Under the pieces are notes generated by a model. That model did not search any database. It had not been told where the DNA came from and worked only from the letters and a program-made list of their open reading frames with translations. Below are positions 1 through 11,513 of a DNA stretch of 64,000 nucleotides, piece after piece. This stretch comes from Phycomyces blakesleeanus NRRL 1555(-) (lineage: Eukaryota > Mucoromycota > Mucoromycetes > Mucorales > Phycomycetaceae). Positions within the stretch are counted from its first letter, which is position 1. The number at the start of each line of letters is the position of its first letter. Location: positions 699,367 through 763,366 of the forward strand of contig NW_017265148.1 in assembly GCF_001638985.1 (NCBI RefSeq), written 5' to 3'. Position numbers and translations under genes: made by a program.

Positions 1-184
1 GTCCAAGCTTCATATATCTAGTCCACTGTGGATTAGAAGACAATGAACGCAGCTACCCCATTCCGAGCCCTTACTGTCAAGGCATCAATAAATGCAACGG
101 GGTGAAATCCAGAGCTCCTTAGAGCCCTACAAAACCTGGTTTCTAAAGTCCACACAATTTCCAGATACGCACCTACGCACTAAG

Positions 185-950
185 CAAGCACATCTTCCTT
201 TCCGAGCTGGCACTCGACCCATTCTTTGACCTCAATGGATGGATTGATCAGCCCTTTTTTGTCGAGGTGTTTCTTTCTTTAATCGACCGGAACACTGGAT
301 CCTCCCGAATAACAGAAAGAACAAGGTTGAACCATGAGCTCGTCTCCCACCATATCAACACCTATATTCATAACAGCTCTTACACCCGCATCTCCCTCTT
401 AAACGCCCACCAATCTGCTATGTACGAGGCCACAAAAATTCACGTCGTCTACATAGTCAATATCAAGATAAGGCTTGGTCAGAAATTCCGCCGAATAATC
501 AATATCTTGCTTGCTATGAGAAGAAGACAGCGAGGGCTTACCAAACACCTGGGCAAACAAGGAGCAACTAGGGAACAAATCAAAAGAATGCTAACACAGA
601 ATATCTTCCAACCTATCATAATGTTCAAAGAAAAAGCGTCAACTCGACGACTTGAAGACGTCTTCACCAAAGAAGGATATAGAAATGCCTTTATGGCAAT
701 CTCTCCCATCCTGACCTTCTTTTGTATCGTCCAACTACTAGGGAAACTTGGTCATCGATGCTTCAATTGCTTCCCTCTTCGCCGATCCTGGTTCGCCATG
801 CTACATGCAAATTGAAACTAGGATCCTGTGCCAGAAGATATTGAGAATAACTTTGATAACCAAAATGGACAAACTAGAGCTGTGGGAAATAGTGGTAGAC
901 TTAAATACCAAGATATATAATTTTATAAGCACACTATATATGACCTTTGG
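185..950 (+). pseudogene. Decayed Fanzor/TnpB-like protein gene, N-terminal part (relic A)
   Basis: An open frame from about 185 to 815 encodes an N-terminal region rich in basic helices, with recognisable stretches LNHELVSHHINTYI, LLNAHQSAMYEATKIHVVY and CFNCFPLRRSW. At about 795-800 the frame shifts and similarity continues in another frame (YMQIETRILCQKIL, LWEIVVDLNTK) to about 930. The segment from about 715 to 930 is clearly homologous to the reverse strand of 34105-34317. From recall of multi-copy Mucorales proteins with this layout, the CFPLRRSW / DTKIL / WG.VVDLN block lies upstream of a RuvC-like nuclease domain of Fanzor (eukaryotic TnpB) type. That family assignment is inference. 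Relic A lacks the downstream nuclease part and also a short block before LGKLGHRCFN that relic B keeps. It cannot make a full protein. Confidence 0.5.
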
Positions 951-1824
951 ATATTATAGCTTTGAAAATCAAGCTTGGAAGACTTATTAAACAACCATGA
1001 AAATGCCTCTTTTTTTTTTCTATCAATAAACCGAATAACAATAAGTTAAAAAAATATATGCTGCTGCTGCTGATGATAATGATTATGGTGATGTGACTTT
1101 GAACCAATTCTAGAAAGTAGACTGTCTGGTTAGTTGCTATCTTTCGAATTACATGATCTCAAACTGTTCAATGGAAGCATAAAAGAAGAACGTTCTGTTA
1201 CTGATTTAATTATTAATGCTTATTTCCGTAAGAGATATATAAATAATATTGTTACAATAGGTATAAGTTGGCGGATAATAAAACAATCTGAATCTAATCC
1301 AATAATCAAAGAGTAAAAATCTTGTATATAAAAAAAAACAAATGGAAAAGGAATTGAAAGGATGTTTCCGACTGGTGCAATATACATATTTTTTTATGGA
1401 TTTTATATATATAATATATATACACACACAAAGTATCAAAAATAATAATAAAAAAGAAGGCGCCAGTTGAGTAACGTATGACGGACAAGAATAAAGAGAA
1501 CGATAATTGGATTTGACAATATAAATTATTCTTTTATACACAAAATAGAATACATCGAGACAGAGACTATTTGATGATGAGAGCAAATTGCTTATATAAA
1601 GATTACAAGAAACACAAAAAAAAAATTGTATAAAAAATATATATATATATTATTAGTACTATTATTCCTTTTCGCCTTCTTCCTCTTCTTCTTATTCTTC
1701 TTTCTTTATTTCCTTTCCTTTCTTACTTTTTACCTTTCAATACTTGCATTTGCATTTGCATTTACACTCAAATTTAATTTCAAATTTAAATTTATATATC
1801 AAATAAAATAAGATATAAAAAAAA
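951..1824. other. AT-rich intergenic stretch
   Basis: No supported gene. Short open frames here are low-complexity (Tyr/Ile/Phe-rich). The last 150 bp before the methyltransferase start are CT-rich on the plus strand, as upstream of several genes in this window, and probably hold its promoter and 5' UTR. Confidence 0.5.
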
Positions 1825-2007
1825 ATGGGTGCAAAAGCATCCAAAAATAAAATCGAGAGCAGTCAAAGTGTTGACAGCGTCCAATCTCATCACACCTCTG
1901 CACCAACAGTCATAGTCGACGGACGAAGTTATCACAACGTTGAAACCAGCTCCTACTTTCTACCACGCGATGAAGAAGAACAAGATAGACTTAATTCGGT
2001 ACCAAAA

Positions 2008-2038
<31 letters not shown>

Positions 2039-3346
2039 GCACCCTACCCACACATTTCACAATCTATTGGACTATATTTTTGATATCTGTATCTTTGTAA
2101 CTTAGCAACACTTTTCTATCAAAGCACTTTATGGAGGGTAAGATACACAAATCAAATACAATATATTCACACAATAATACTATGCTATCCCCCCCCCCCC
2201 CTACTTTTTCTTTGTCTACAGCAATATTCTCTCCCGCGTCGAGCAAACACTACCCCAAGATGCCTATATATTGGACGTAGGATGTGGCTCAGGTTCATGG
2301 GTTATGGCACGTATTATATATATAAAGAAAAGGAACGAGAAGCCAAGAGAATAATATTTTTCTTTTCTTTTTATCCATCTTATAGGACATGGCAATCGAC
2401 TTTCCAAATTCCAGAGTTATTGGTCTCGACATGATGGACATGTTCCCTACAATGATTCGCCCTGAAAATGTCATATTCGAACTCGTAAACGTACTCGACG
2501 GCATTCCTTATCCGGATAATACATTTGACTTTGTACACATGCGATTGATGCTCAGTGCATTTAGAAAACAAGAATGGCCTCTTGTGATTACCGAGATCTA
2601 TCGTGTTCTCAAACCTGGAGGAATAGTTCAACTATTTGAGAGTGACTTTACGGTACAGTTTATAAATTGTTATTATTGTTATTATGATCGTTTTCAATGC
2701 TTCACTGTTTTATTAATATTCTATTCTTTCTTTCTTTCTTTCTTTCTTTTCTGTTTAGGACAAGAGCAAGAGTCCGTTGGTTGGATCTTTTATATCAGAG
2801 CGTAAGTATATATATATATATATATATTAGATAGACTGATAAAAGGATGACATCAGCATCGCTTGTAATACATGTATAATTATATACACATAATATAAGG
2901 TGCATAAATAACCAATACCTATTTTTAGTTATAAATCTAATGCAGGAACGCGAACAAGATCCATGGATTGCTGCCCAATTGGGCGATTTGTTAAGACAGC
3001 AATCATTCGAAAATATTGAGTTGGACTTGAGGAAAATTGACTATGGTAAATGTGATTACCATTAATATTATAAATATATATGCGCGGGTATGCAATTATC
3101 TTATAAAAAAACGAAATTCAATTTATATTCTTAGGCGAAGCTTCTAATCCCATATCCAAGGAAATGCTGTGGAATTGGAAAATCGTCTTCCTGGCACTGA
3201 AACCTTATATTAATCTACATTTCAATGCTTCTTCCCAAGAATACGACGATATGGTGAAACAATTCTCCAAAGAGTGCCATAAATATGGCTGGGTTGTCAA
3301 AACGCTTGCATACTTTGCCCAGAAACCTCTAAGACCCGCTCAATAG
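1825..3346 (+). CDS. SAM-dependent methyltransferase (class I), 309 aa, 7 exons
   Basis: Exons 1825-1998, 2106-2137, 2222-2306, 2386-2652, 2759-2801, 2929-3045 and 3135-3346 join in frame (930 nt). The product has the class I methyltransferase core: motif I ILDVGCGSGSW (about residue 86), the acidic end of beta 2 (VIGLDM), DNTFDFVHMR and the post-core motif EIYRVLKPGG. Mucoromycota have many such proteins of unknown substrate. The N-terminus MGAKASKN fits an N-myristoylation signal (Gly2, Ser6, Lys7), suggesting membrane attachment; that is inference. The third intron appears to use a GC donor (at 2307). A GT donor at 2301 also keeps frame but removes the two residues VM of the motif I helix. 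Substrate unknown. Confidence 0.88.
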
Positions 3347-3818
3347 AGAAAAGTATACAATAGTCCAAAGCCCAAATAATAGAAAGAGCAGGTCTTTTTA
3401 AAAAAAGAAAAAAAAACCCCTAAGAAAACATTCCCAGGTACACAAAGAGAATCGCCATTTGAACACAAGGGGTGTAAAAAAGAGAAAGAGTGTGTGCGAT
3501 TGTGAGTGTGAGTGTGTAAAGAAGAAGGACGAAGAAGAAGAAAACACACACAGGCACCATTTAGCGATTACATTCATTTTATTTTAATTTCATACATAAT
3601 TCATATATATTCATCTTCAAACTAAAATACCATTTTATTTTCTTAGTAAAATGCCTTGCTTGATCACTGACAAATAAAGAAATCAGAAAATTTTTATTAA
3701 CAGATATCTTATTACAAAAAAAAATGAATATTTGAGATTTTGCTTAACAGCTTAATTTATTTGAATACGAATCTGACTACAAGAAAATAAGAATAAAAAG
3801 CAGGAACAGTACAACCAA

Positions 3819-3850
<32 letters not shown>

Positions 3851-4391
3851 CGAGAGAGAGAGTGAGAGTGAGCAGTGGAGATTCAATGCATAATGTATTT
3901 TTTATAGTATAGTATGGTAAATAGATTAAATTACTTTTTATGGCGTAAAGTCGTTTGAATTGATTGAATTATACATCTTGTAATATATTTCATAAATATA
4001 AATAACTATAAACTTCCCGTGGTTAATCCGTGTACCTGGAACCAGGAAGCTTATAGGAGTTTTCAGAATGATCACATTCACTCATATAGAAATGCACCTA
4101 AGAGTTAATATGATATGAAGGCTCTTCCACAAAAAAAATACAATTACGAATTGATCATACGAATATATACTTTGATATATGGACTAAAAGTGATTATTAT
4201 TATTTTACTAATATACTTTATTAAAATATATGTACAACCTATATATATACATATTATGGAATATACATACGCTTATATGTATGTATGTATTGACCATCTG
4301 CACAAATTCTTGATATATATATATAGATAGATAGTCATACAAGAATAAAGAAAAATCTTGGCGCTCAGAAATGGCCAAATGAAGAACCATA
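3347..4391. other. Intergenic, AT-rich, between methyltransferase 3' end and MITE
   Basis: No supported gene. It holds (CA)n/(TA)n/(GA)n tracts near 3820-3865 and a (TATG)n run near 4280. The terminator of the methyltransferase must lie here. Confidence 0.5.
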
Positions 4392-4817
4392 GAGAGGGTG
4401 TCGAGTTGTGATAATCTCAAGACGGCTAAAAAATAACTATTTTTAAAACCCAATCAAAAAAGGAATAAGACTCAGACACAGTTAAGATTTATAAGTTGAA
4501 AATATTGATACTAAGAAATTTAGAGCAAATAGACCTTAATAAACTTGGCTTTTCAAGGCCTATTCTATTAAGTAGGTGTATAGAAGAGACTACTTGCTAT
4601 CACATATTTTGTTCTGAGGGGAAAAAATAAGCCCAATTTTTACTAGAAATTTAGTGAGAATTTGAAGCCAAAAGTTAGGGATGCCCTGATTTTTGGCTTC
4701 AAATGCTCACTAAATAGCCTCCACCATGAAATTTACTAAGCAAATATTGGAATTTAATTTGCCGAATTAAATACAAATTTGCAAATGTTTGCAATCCAGG
4801 CTCGAAGACACCCTCTC
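4392..4817. mobile_element. MITE, Tc1/mariner type, copy 1 (426 bp)
   Basis: The 11-bp terminal inverted repeats are exact: GAGAGGGTGTC at 4392-4402 and its reverse complement at 4807-4817. TA lies directly outside both ends (4390-4391 and 4818-4819), as expected for a TA target-site duplication of the Tc1/mariner superfamily. There is no coding capacity. Copy 2 (15687-16033) is nearly identical apart from an internal 82-bp block and a 3-bp difference. It must be mobilised in trans; the Tc1-like relics near 39-40 and 46.7-47.3 kb show such enzymes once existed here, but I could not match their ends to this TIR. Confidence 0.88.
4649..4715. repeat. Near-perfect 25-bp inverted repeat (hairpin) inside MITE copy 1
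   Basis: Arms 4649-4673 and 4691-4715 are inverted copies with one mismatch (ATTTAGTGAG...GAAGCCAAAA). The loop itself contains AGGG...CCCT. The hairpin lies in a block flanked by a direct repeat GAAATTTA (4646-4653 and 4728-4735); copy 2 has a single GAAATTTA. Either a small hairpin element inserted here with an 8-bp duplication, or copy 2 lost the block by recombination between the repeats. Confidence 0.85.
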
Positions 4818-5229
4818 TAATAACAATTGGGATCTTATATGACGTGGTTCAATCCCCTGGGTGCAATTCCCTCGACAATTCCCTCCTACGCTGGTAAACA
4901 GCATTATATAACCAATACTCACTTTTCAAACGCTATACAACTTGAACACAAATATTAAACCCAGACTACACAAAATGATGGCTCTTTTTTTTGTATTTTT
5001 CATATAATAAAATACAAACATGAAATATGAACATTTATTTATTGATTTATTGATTTAAGTATTTAAGTATTTAGGTATTTAGCTAATAGCTTGTGTACAT
5101 GTGTCGTATTGCTTGATGCATGAATATATAAAGAAGAGAAAATGAAATGAAAGGAAAGATATAATCAAATGGTTAAATGCCGAGAAATATGTTATATATG
5201 TATATAGATATATAAAACAAGTCTTTTTT
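4818..5229. other. Intergenic, between MITE copy 1 and kinesin 3' end
   Basis: No gene seen. It contains short tandem ATTTA-type repeats (about 5030-5080) and presumably the 3' UTR and polyadenylation region of the minus-strand kinesin. Confidence 0.5.
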
Positions 5230-8200
5230 TTATAAGAAGGAATAGAGGATTACTATAGCCATTAAGAGAATAATGTAGTGGTTGGGACTTGTGTCAATAG
5301 ATTGGGAATATGGTACACACTCCTCATCAGGCGTGTTTGTGGCGGGGAATTCATGAAGATCATTTGCGTGTGAGTACGGCGGAGGGTGGGAGCGAACAGA
5401 CAAGGAAGGGTGCATAGAACGGGTATCATTTTCTTCATCATCTGTCTGTACATCATTTATGTTGTGACTTGTAGCTTGTAACCACTGGAGTGCCAATTTT
5501 CCTTCAAGCGAATCAGGATCGGCTTGGATTCGGTCACATAACTGCGAAAACTGATCGTAGGTCATGGCTTCAAAGTGCTTTTCGGAAAGGTCAAGCGAAG
5601 GGGTGGGGTCAGGTGTATTGGTTTCAAGTCGAGTTTTGGAAATATATTCTAATGTCTCTGCTTGTTCGCGGATACAAAGCCCAAGTGCCTCAATTGTACG
5701 ATCCTTCGATTCCACTTGGTGTTCGATATCTCGCACCGTGGCTAGACTGGCTTCGATGGTAAACAGCAATTCATTGTTCTTATCTATAGTGTCCTTTTCT
5801 TGTCTTACACAAAGTTCGCGTGCCTTTGCCAAGTCTGTCTCGAGCACAGAAACTTGATCTATCCTGGCTCTAATTTCTTCTTGGCTGAGTGTAGCCATCT
5901 TGCGTGCATCTTCCATGTCTGATTCAAAGTGGGAACAGCGACGATTCAGGGCAATAATCTCTGTTTCATACTCAGCCAATCTGCTCTTTGCTCGGGATAA
6001 GGTGTCGTCTAGTTTCTTGATATAGTTGCTCTTTGATTGAGCATCGGCTCTAAGCTTCTCGATCATCAAATTGGCTTTTTCTGAAGATTCAATTAAAGAC
6101 ATCATCTGTTCGTTTCTGGTATACTCCATCAGTTGTGCTTCTGCTGCTGCTAGTTCTACTTGTGCTTGGGCATGTGCTACCTGCGCTTCTAATTCAACCA
6201 GTCTTTCTTGTCGGAACTCCAACTCAGCTTGCTGTTCAACACACACTGCGCGTGCTTCAGCAAGCTCCTCTTCAAGCCGTAGCATCTGGCTGTTTCGGAT
6301 ATCTACCTGCTCTTGCTGATTTTGGCATCGTTCTTCCAGCAAAAGCACGTCCTTTTCCAGTTGGGCACGTTTGGCCTCAATACAGAAGCTGTCTTCAACG
6401 CTATCTATAGTAATAAACACGTTCTCAGCCTCTTGCTGGGCTTCTGTAAGAGCCAAATTGAGGTCAGAAATTGTTTGATCCTTTTCGTCAATGAGCTTCT
6501 GTTGAAGTGTGGCGGTGTCTTTGGCTTCCTTCTGGGACTGTGCTACTGCAGCTGACAGATCTTTGATTTTGGTGTCCTTGAGGAGCAGGAGATTTTCGAT
6601 ATCCAAAGATTCGGATGCTGTTTCGTCTTTGTCAAGTGTGCCGACATTGAGCTGATTTAAATCGGCCGAGCCAACATCATTATCATTTTCGTTAGCACGA
6701 CAGTCTCCGCAGTTACAAGCGTCTTTTTTCAGCATGAGAGTCTTGAGTTCTTGTTCAAGCTTTTGAATAGGGGATTGTGGGATCTCCTGCAGAATGATAT
6801 AAAGGAAATAAAAATAAAAGTTAATCGTTATATCTGTATGTATAGATGTATATATATTCTTTTAATATAATAAATAAATAGATAGACAGCTTACGTCGTT
6901 TCTTGCATTTTTGATTGTTAGTTTTGCAGAGTTTTCTTGTTGCTGACGTAAAGAGCGAAGTGCAATTTGTAGGTCATAAATACGCTGTTCACTCTCTTCA
7001 AGTTTGGCATGACATTGTTCGATTTCTTCTGCTTGCTGACGCTGGATTTCTTGTGAATTGACAAGAGAGTTTTTGTAGCCAAGTAGTTTTTTGTCCATTT
7101 GCTTCATTTGCTCGTCGTGCATATCGATCTGGATTGAAAGACCTTCTTCTAAACGTGCGACCACATCTTGCATCGTGCTACGTTCAAGTAGGTAATTTAT
7201 CGTCAGTTCTTTGGCGTCCATCGGAATTTCTGCCGCTACAGTAGTGGCAGTGGCAGAAGAAGGACACGGAAGTTGTTTCTGGGGCTACGATCAAATTAAT
7301 AATATGTACAGGTTTGTATTTGTATTTAATATAGGCTCCAAATTGAAGGGTGAATATATTAAAGAAAAAAAGGTGTATATAAACACAATTGTTCTAGTAT
7401 GATAGAATAATAATGATAATATTCATTTTAAATCTTAATCTTAATCTTAATTACCACTTTAGAGGATCGAGAGGTCGTAGGCCCAGTGAGGATTAGGCCC
7501 AGCAGGTGTTTCAATCTAAAGGATACTTTTTAGTTAATAATACTAATACTAATAGGTATGTAATTTTATACTATGAATTACCTTCCGCGTGTTTCTGCCT
7601 CTTGCTGTATTTACCAGCACATGTTAATAACTTGATTAGTATTTGGTGTAATAATGTAACTTGCCTCTGTCTTTTCCTGCATCTTTGTCTGTAATTCTTC
7701 AATCTTTTTCAAGCAGTTTTGGAGTTCAGAGTGTTCTGTAATCTAATATGGTACGAAGGATTAGTTCCGTTTAAAGTCTTTCCTTCTTTTGTTGTTGTTG
7801 TATTATTACACAGAAAAAGAATACAAACCTTTGTCATTTTTGCTGCCGTCTTTACGAGCTTTGCTCGTTCAGCAAATCTCAAGGTGCTAAGAGATTCCTC
7901 TTTAGAAGAACGAGTAGGGTTTACGGTACAGATTATTGAGATTCGAGCATTTCCAGATAATGCTGTCTGAAGGATACGGGTCAACTTGGAATCACGGAAG
8001 GGGATGTGTGTAGTACTGGAAGGAGAGCATATATTTAAGCACCCATAGATAGACGCACATAATAAAATAAGGGAGAAAATAAGGTACAATTAGTTAATCA
8101 TCATCATCATCATTATATACATATGTATGCATTCTGAATTTCGTTTCATTTAAATCTTACGTCTGCCCACTCGTCAGTTTGGAAATGACAGTTCCAAGCG

Positions 8201-8716
8201 TCAATAAGCTTGAAAATAAAAATAGATTGGTTAAAGTAGTTCTTTTTCGATAAGCTTTTGTACATACCTCTTGTTAATGTAGCCTCCTTCCTTTTGTCGT
8301 TCAAAGTCCTTTGTGACTTTCTCAGAACCTGCTAAATCAATCAAATTCTAATGGAGGGGGTACATGAGATCCATATCATAAAAAAGAAGAAAAGGGAAAT
8401 GTGCGCTAATGGCGTGAGTTTTTGTTTTTTTTGTTGCTGTTGTGGTTGGCAAAGTATATTTGTATTATATACGTTTGATGATCCATGCAGCTTTTTATTT
8501 ATTTATTTATTTTTGCCTATAAAGCTTGTTTAATAAGATATTAGTTACCAATTGTGACACCTGGACGGCTGCACGGTCCACCGGATATGCATCTTTTGAT
8601 TTACTTTCGATCACCAGCTGGAACATGGTATGGGAGCGACTACTGCGCTTGTTGTACTCGGTCGCACTCACCTTGCGACTTCCTTTAAGGAAATATTATT
8701 AATTAGTATATATACC

Positions 8717-8748
<32 letters not shown>

Positions 8749-10282
8749 TGTACGGGTCTCTCTCTTTTTTTTTTAAAAAAAAAAAAAAAACTCACGTAAC
8801 CCTAAATATCCACAATAATTATGAGGTCCTTTTCCTTTGTATTACCTTCGCCCTTTTTGATAATTTGCATAACTTGCTCGGGAGTTGTAACGATTGTTTC
8901 GTTTAAGCCTTTGACATAAACACCCCGCTACCAATTGATATATATATATAAAGGGTAATTAGATTTGATTGATATGCATAAATAAAATAGCAATTACCTT
9001 GGAGTCCTCGTGGATTTCTGGCTGATTGGCATTAGGGTCTTCTCCAAGGAGATCACGAATGCGTTCGTTGTATATTTCAAGGTAAGAGACACGTAAAAGA
9101 TATTCTCGACCATGATGATCCTAAAGATATAATTTATCAGATATATGTATGTATTCTAATGATTAATGATGTACTTACTTCTCTGATGTAATTGAATACA
9201 TCACTAACAGCTCTCGGGATAACTCCGGGCTGCGCCTTGTTACCTGCCAGAATGTATATGTATATATGTGTATATATATAATAAAATAAGTGAGACGAGT
9301 GAGGATATATTTGATAACTGGTTTTGGCAAGTTTTCTATTGGAGGGCCGACAAACTTACCCATCTAGAAACATCCAAGGCGCGTTTCAAACAAAGCGTCG
9401 TACAAATAAGAGGTTGGATACAATATACCCGCTCATGAATGGTATGCAATCAAAACAAAGAGATCTTACCATTGTCTAAACAAACAAACACAATAAGTCC
9501 ACATACATACACAGTGCGAACCCCAATAATTCCTGCTTACATATGTCTTTCCACTTGCAGTCTGGCCATAAGCAAATACAGTTCCTAAGACAATGAAATA
9601 TTAATTAATTAATTAATTAAAATATATAAAAAGGATCGGCTCCATACCACTATAACCAGCCATAGTTGATCTTGAAAATCAAACAAGAGAAGAAGAAAAG
9701 GACAGCCAAAAAAGGATATCAGTTAGTATTCAACTACAAGTTTGATCATCGTAATCTTCTTTACCTAACCAGATTGTGAACACCTTCCGAATACACTTCT
9801 TCATTATTTATTCCACTAAGTACACTGTCTACATTTCAATAGAGGATTGGGTTTTTGTTGAAATTTTTATTTTTAGTTTTTAGTTATAGTTTTTGGCTTT
9901 GAATCTTGTAGATATCCGATTCCCGTTATATAACTTGTTTCTGTTTTGTTTTGTTTTTTTTTGTTTTTGCTTTGTTGTTGTTTTATTTACCAAACTGGAA
10001 CATCTTTCGATTGGGGCCTATAAGGTCAATGGCACCTTCTTCTGGACGAAGCACCCAGCATGCTTCTTCATTTTGGGCTGCTTCTTCTGCAGAGCGTGGT
10101 CTACAGCGGACCATAACATGAACGTTTTCTCGGATAGACATTGACTTTGAGGAAGTTGGGCGCAGTAGAGAGGAAGAAAGAGAGTAATTGAGAAGGGGAT
10201 CTTGGAGAGGAGTCATAGTCGACCCTATTTTTGTCGACACAGAGGGGGAAATAGGCATATTGAACGGCGTGGTTTTGGACAT
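5230..10282 (-). CDS. Kinesin motor protein, CENP-E/kinesin-7-like, with C-terminal membrane tail (1058 aa, 16 exons)
   Basis: Exons, 5' to 3': 10282-9991, 9828-9765, 9670-9648, 9584-9541, 9475-9470, 9363-9360, 9243-9179, 9120-8998, 8927-8846, 8682-8549, 8347-8268, 8208-8161, 8015-7829, 7742-7665, 7284-6895 and 6786-5230 (3177 nt, in frame). The motor spans about residues 52-384: P-loop [11 protein letters not shown], switch [12 protein letters not shown], switch [12 protein letters not shown] and [30 protein letters not shown] and the ISIICTVNP stretch that follows it favour kinesin-7. A long Glu/Gln-rich coiled coil follows (about 390-930). The tail has a PPPY motif and ends with about 16 hydrophobic residues at the extreme C-terminus ([16 protein letters not shown]), suggesting a tail anchor to a cargo membrane. 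The 6-nt and 4-nt exons encode TM and M-G of TYTMMG. The donor at 7664 is GC. The orthologue assignment is inference. Confidence 0.93.
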
Positions 10283-10799
10283 GATATCAAATTAAAGCAG
10301 GATTATTAAATCCACCTCCAAGTGGAAGCAAACAGGAGAACCAGGATCAGAATGCCGCTACTTTATACGTCCAAAGTACAACAGTCACTCCGTCCCAGTC
10401 CATTACCACGTATGCACCCTATGCCAAGCCAAGAATAATTATATAATTATATAAATTATACAATTGCAATATGTATATATGTATATACAGACACGATAAT
10501 GTATGTACACAACCACCACACTCACATTCATATTGAAAATCTACGCCTTTGGATGTAGTGCACCAAAAATTAATCCTCCTTCCTTCCTTCCTTTTCTTTC
10601 TTTCTTCTTTTCTCCTATTTTGTTCTATCTTATGTCTCTCACGTATTTGGTATTTATACATAAAAACTCTCTCTTTTTTTATACACTACTATCAAAAACA
10701 TAATGTGGAATAAAAAGGATCAAAGGAATAAAGAAGTTTTTTTTAACAAAAAATTGTATATATCAAACTGGCCCATAATACAACACTTCTTTATGATAT
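10283..10799. other. Intergenic: kinesin upstream region and eL20 3' flank
   Basis: No gene supported. A CT-rich run (CCTTCCTTCC and TTTCTTTC repeats, about 10580-10620) and short A/T tracts. Both flanking genes are on the minus strand, so this holds the kinesin promoter and the eL20 terminator. Confidence 0.5.
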
Positions 10800-11513
10800 T
10801 TAATAGAAAGTGGAAGGACGCTTGGCCAAGTAAAGAGAACGGTTGCCCTTCTCGGCACGCTGAACGCGATGAGGAAGGGGGAAAGCAAGCTTGGGGGTCA
10901 AAAGCTGCTTGATGTACTGGCGACGGACATCGGCGTTCTTGACCTCAGCAACACGAATAATCTGGACTGATCTAAAGCGAGCACGGTGGCGAGCAGCCAT
11001 ATCCTGGTAGCAGGTGGCAACGGCCTCGCAACGAGACATCTCACGGTACTCCTTGTACATGTTGTGAGTTCCAGAGCGGGAATCGTAGCGGAGCCAGATA
11101 CCAAAGTTCTTGATCTGCTCAGGGCGCTTCTCGGAGATCTGTCATTGCATGTTAATAATTAAAAAAAAAAAACAAAACAAAAAAAAATTAATGATCGTAT
11201 TCCTTTTATTTGGATTTCCATTCAAGCTTACCTGGTTAATGGAAACAATTTCACCAGCAGCCTTCTTGACCTTACGGAGCTTCTTGAGGAAGTACCAGAA
11301 ACGGGACTTGGCAACAACAGTGTTGGGAGCAAAGATGCGCATGCGGTAAAGCTTAGGAGAAACCTCCTTATCCGAGGGAAGCTTACGGCCAATCACCTGT
11401 CATGCAGCATAAGTATACATTCCTTTCCTCTTTGCGATAAGATAAAACCCCTTTAGATCGTTCCCCCCTTTAATGTGCGTGTGTTTTTGTATATTTACCT
11501 GGTATTCGTTCAA
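10800..11513 (-). CDS. RPL20: 60S ribosomal protein eL20 (L18a family), first coding exon unresolved
   Basis: Exons 11513-11499 (LNEYQ), 11396-11232 ([14 protein letters not shown]..., ending IVSINQ) and 11138-10800 ([20 protein letters not shown] to KRPSTFY) match the L18ae family from near the start to the end. The motifs [13 protein letters not shown] and [10 protein letters not shown] are diagnostic. In fungi only a few residues precede LNEYQ, so the ATG lies on a further upstream exon; candidates fall in about 11600-11900, but I could not pick one with a convincing donor. The codon bias (AAG, CGT/CGA, GCC) is that of a highly expressed gene. It is a structural protein of the large ribosomal subunit. 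Confidence 0.95.

Noticed and set aside
2301..2306. GT donor alternative in the methyltransferase
   Set aside because: It keeps frame but deletes two residues of the motif I helix (GSWVMDMA); the GC donor six bases later restores the family text, so it was kept only as an alternative.
4838..4870. GGTTCAATCCC, like a tRNA B box
   Set aside because: No matching A box or cloverleaf stems could be drawn within 80 bp upstream.
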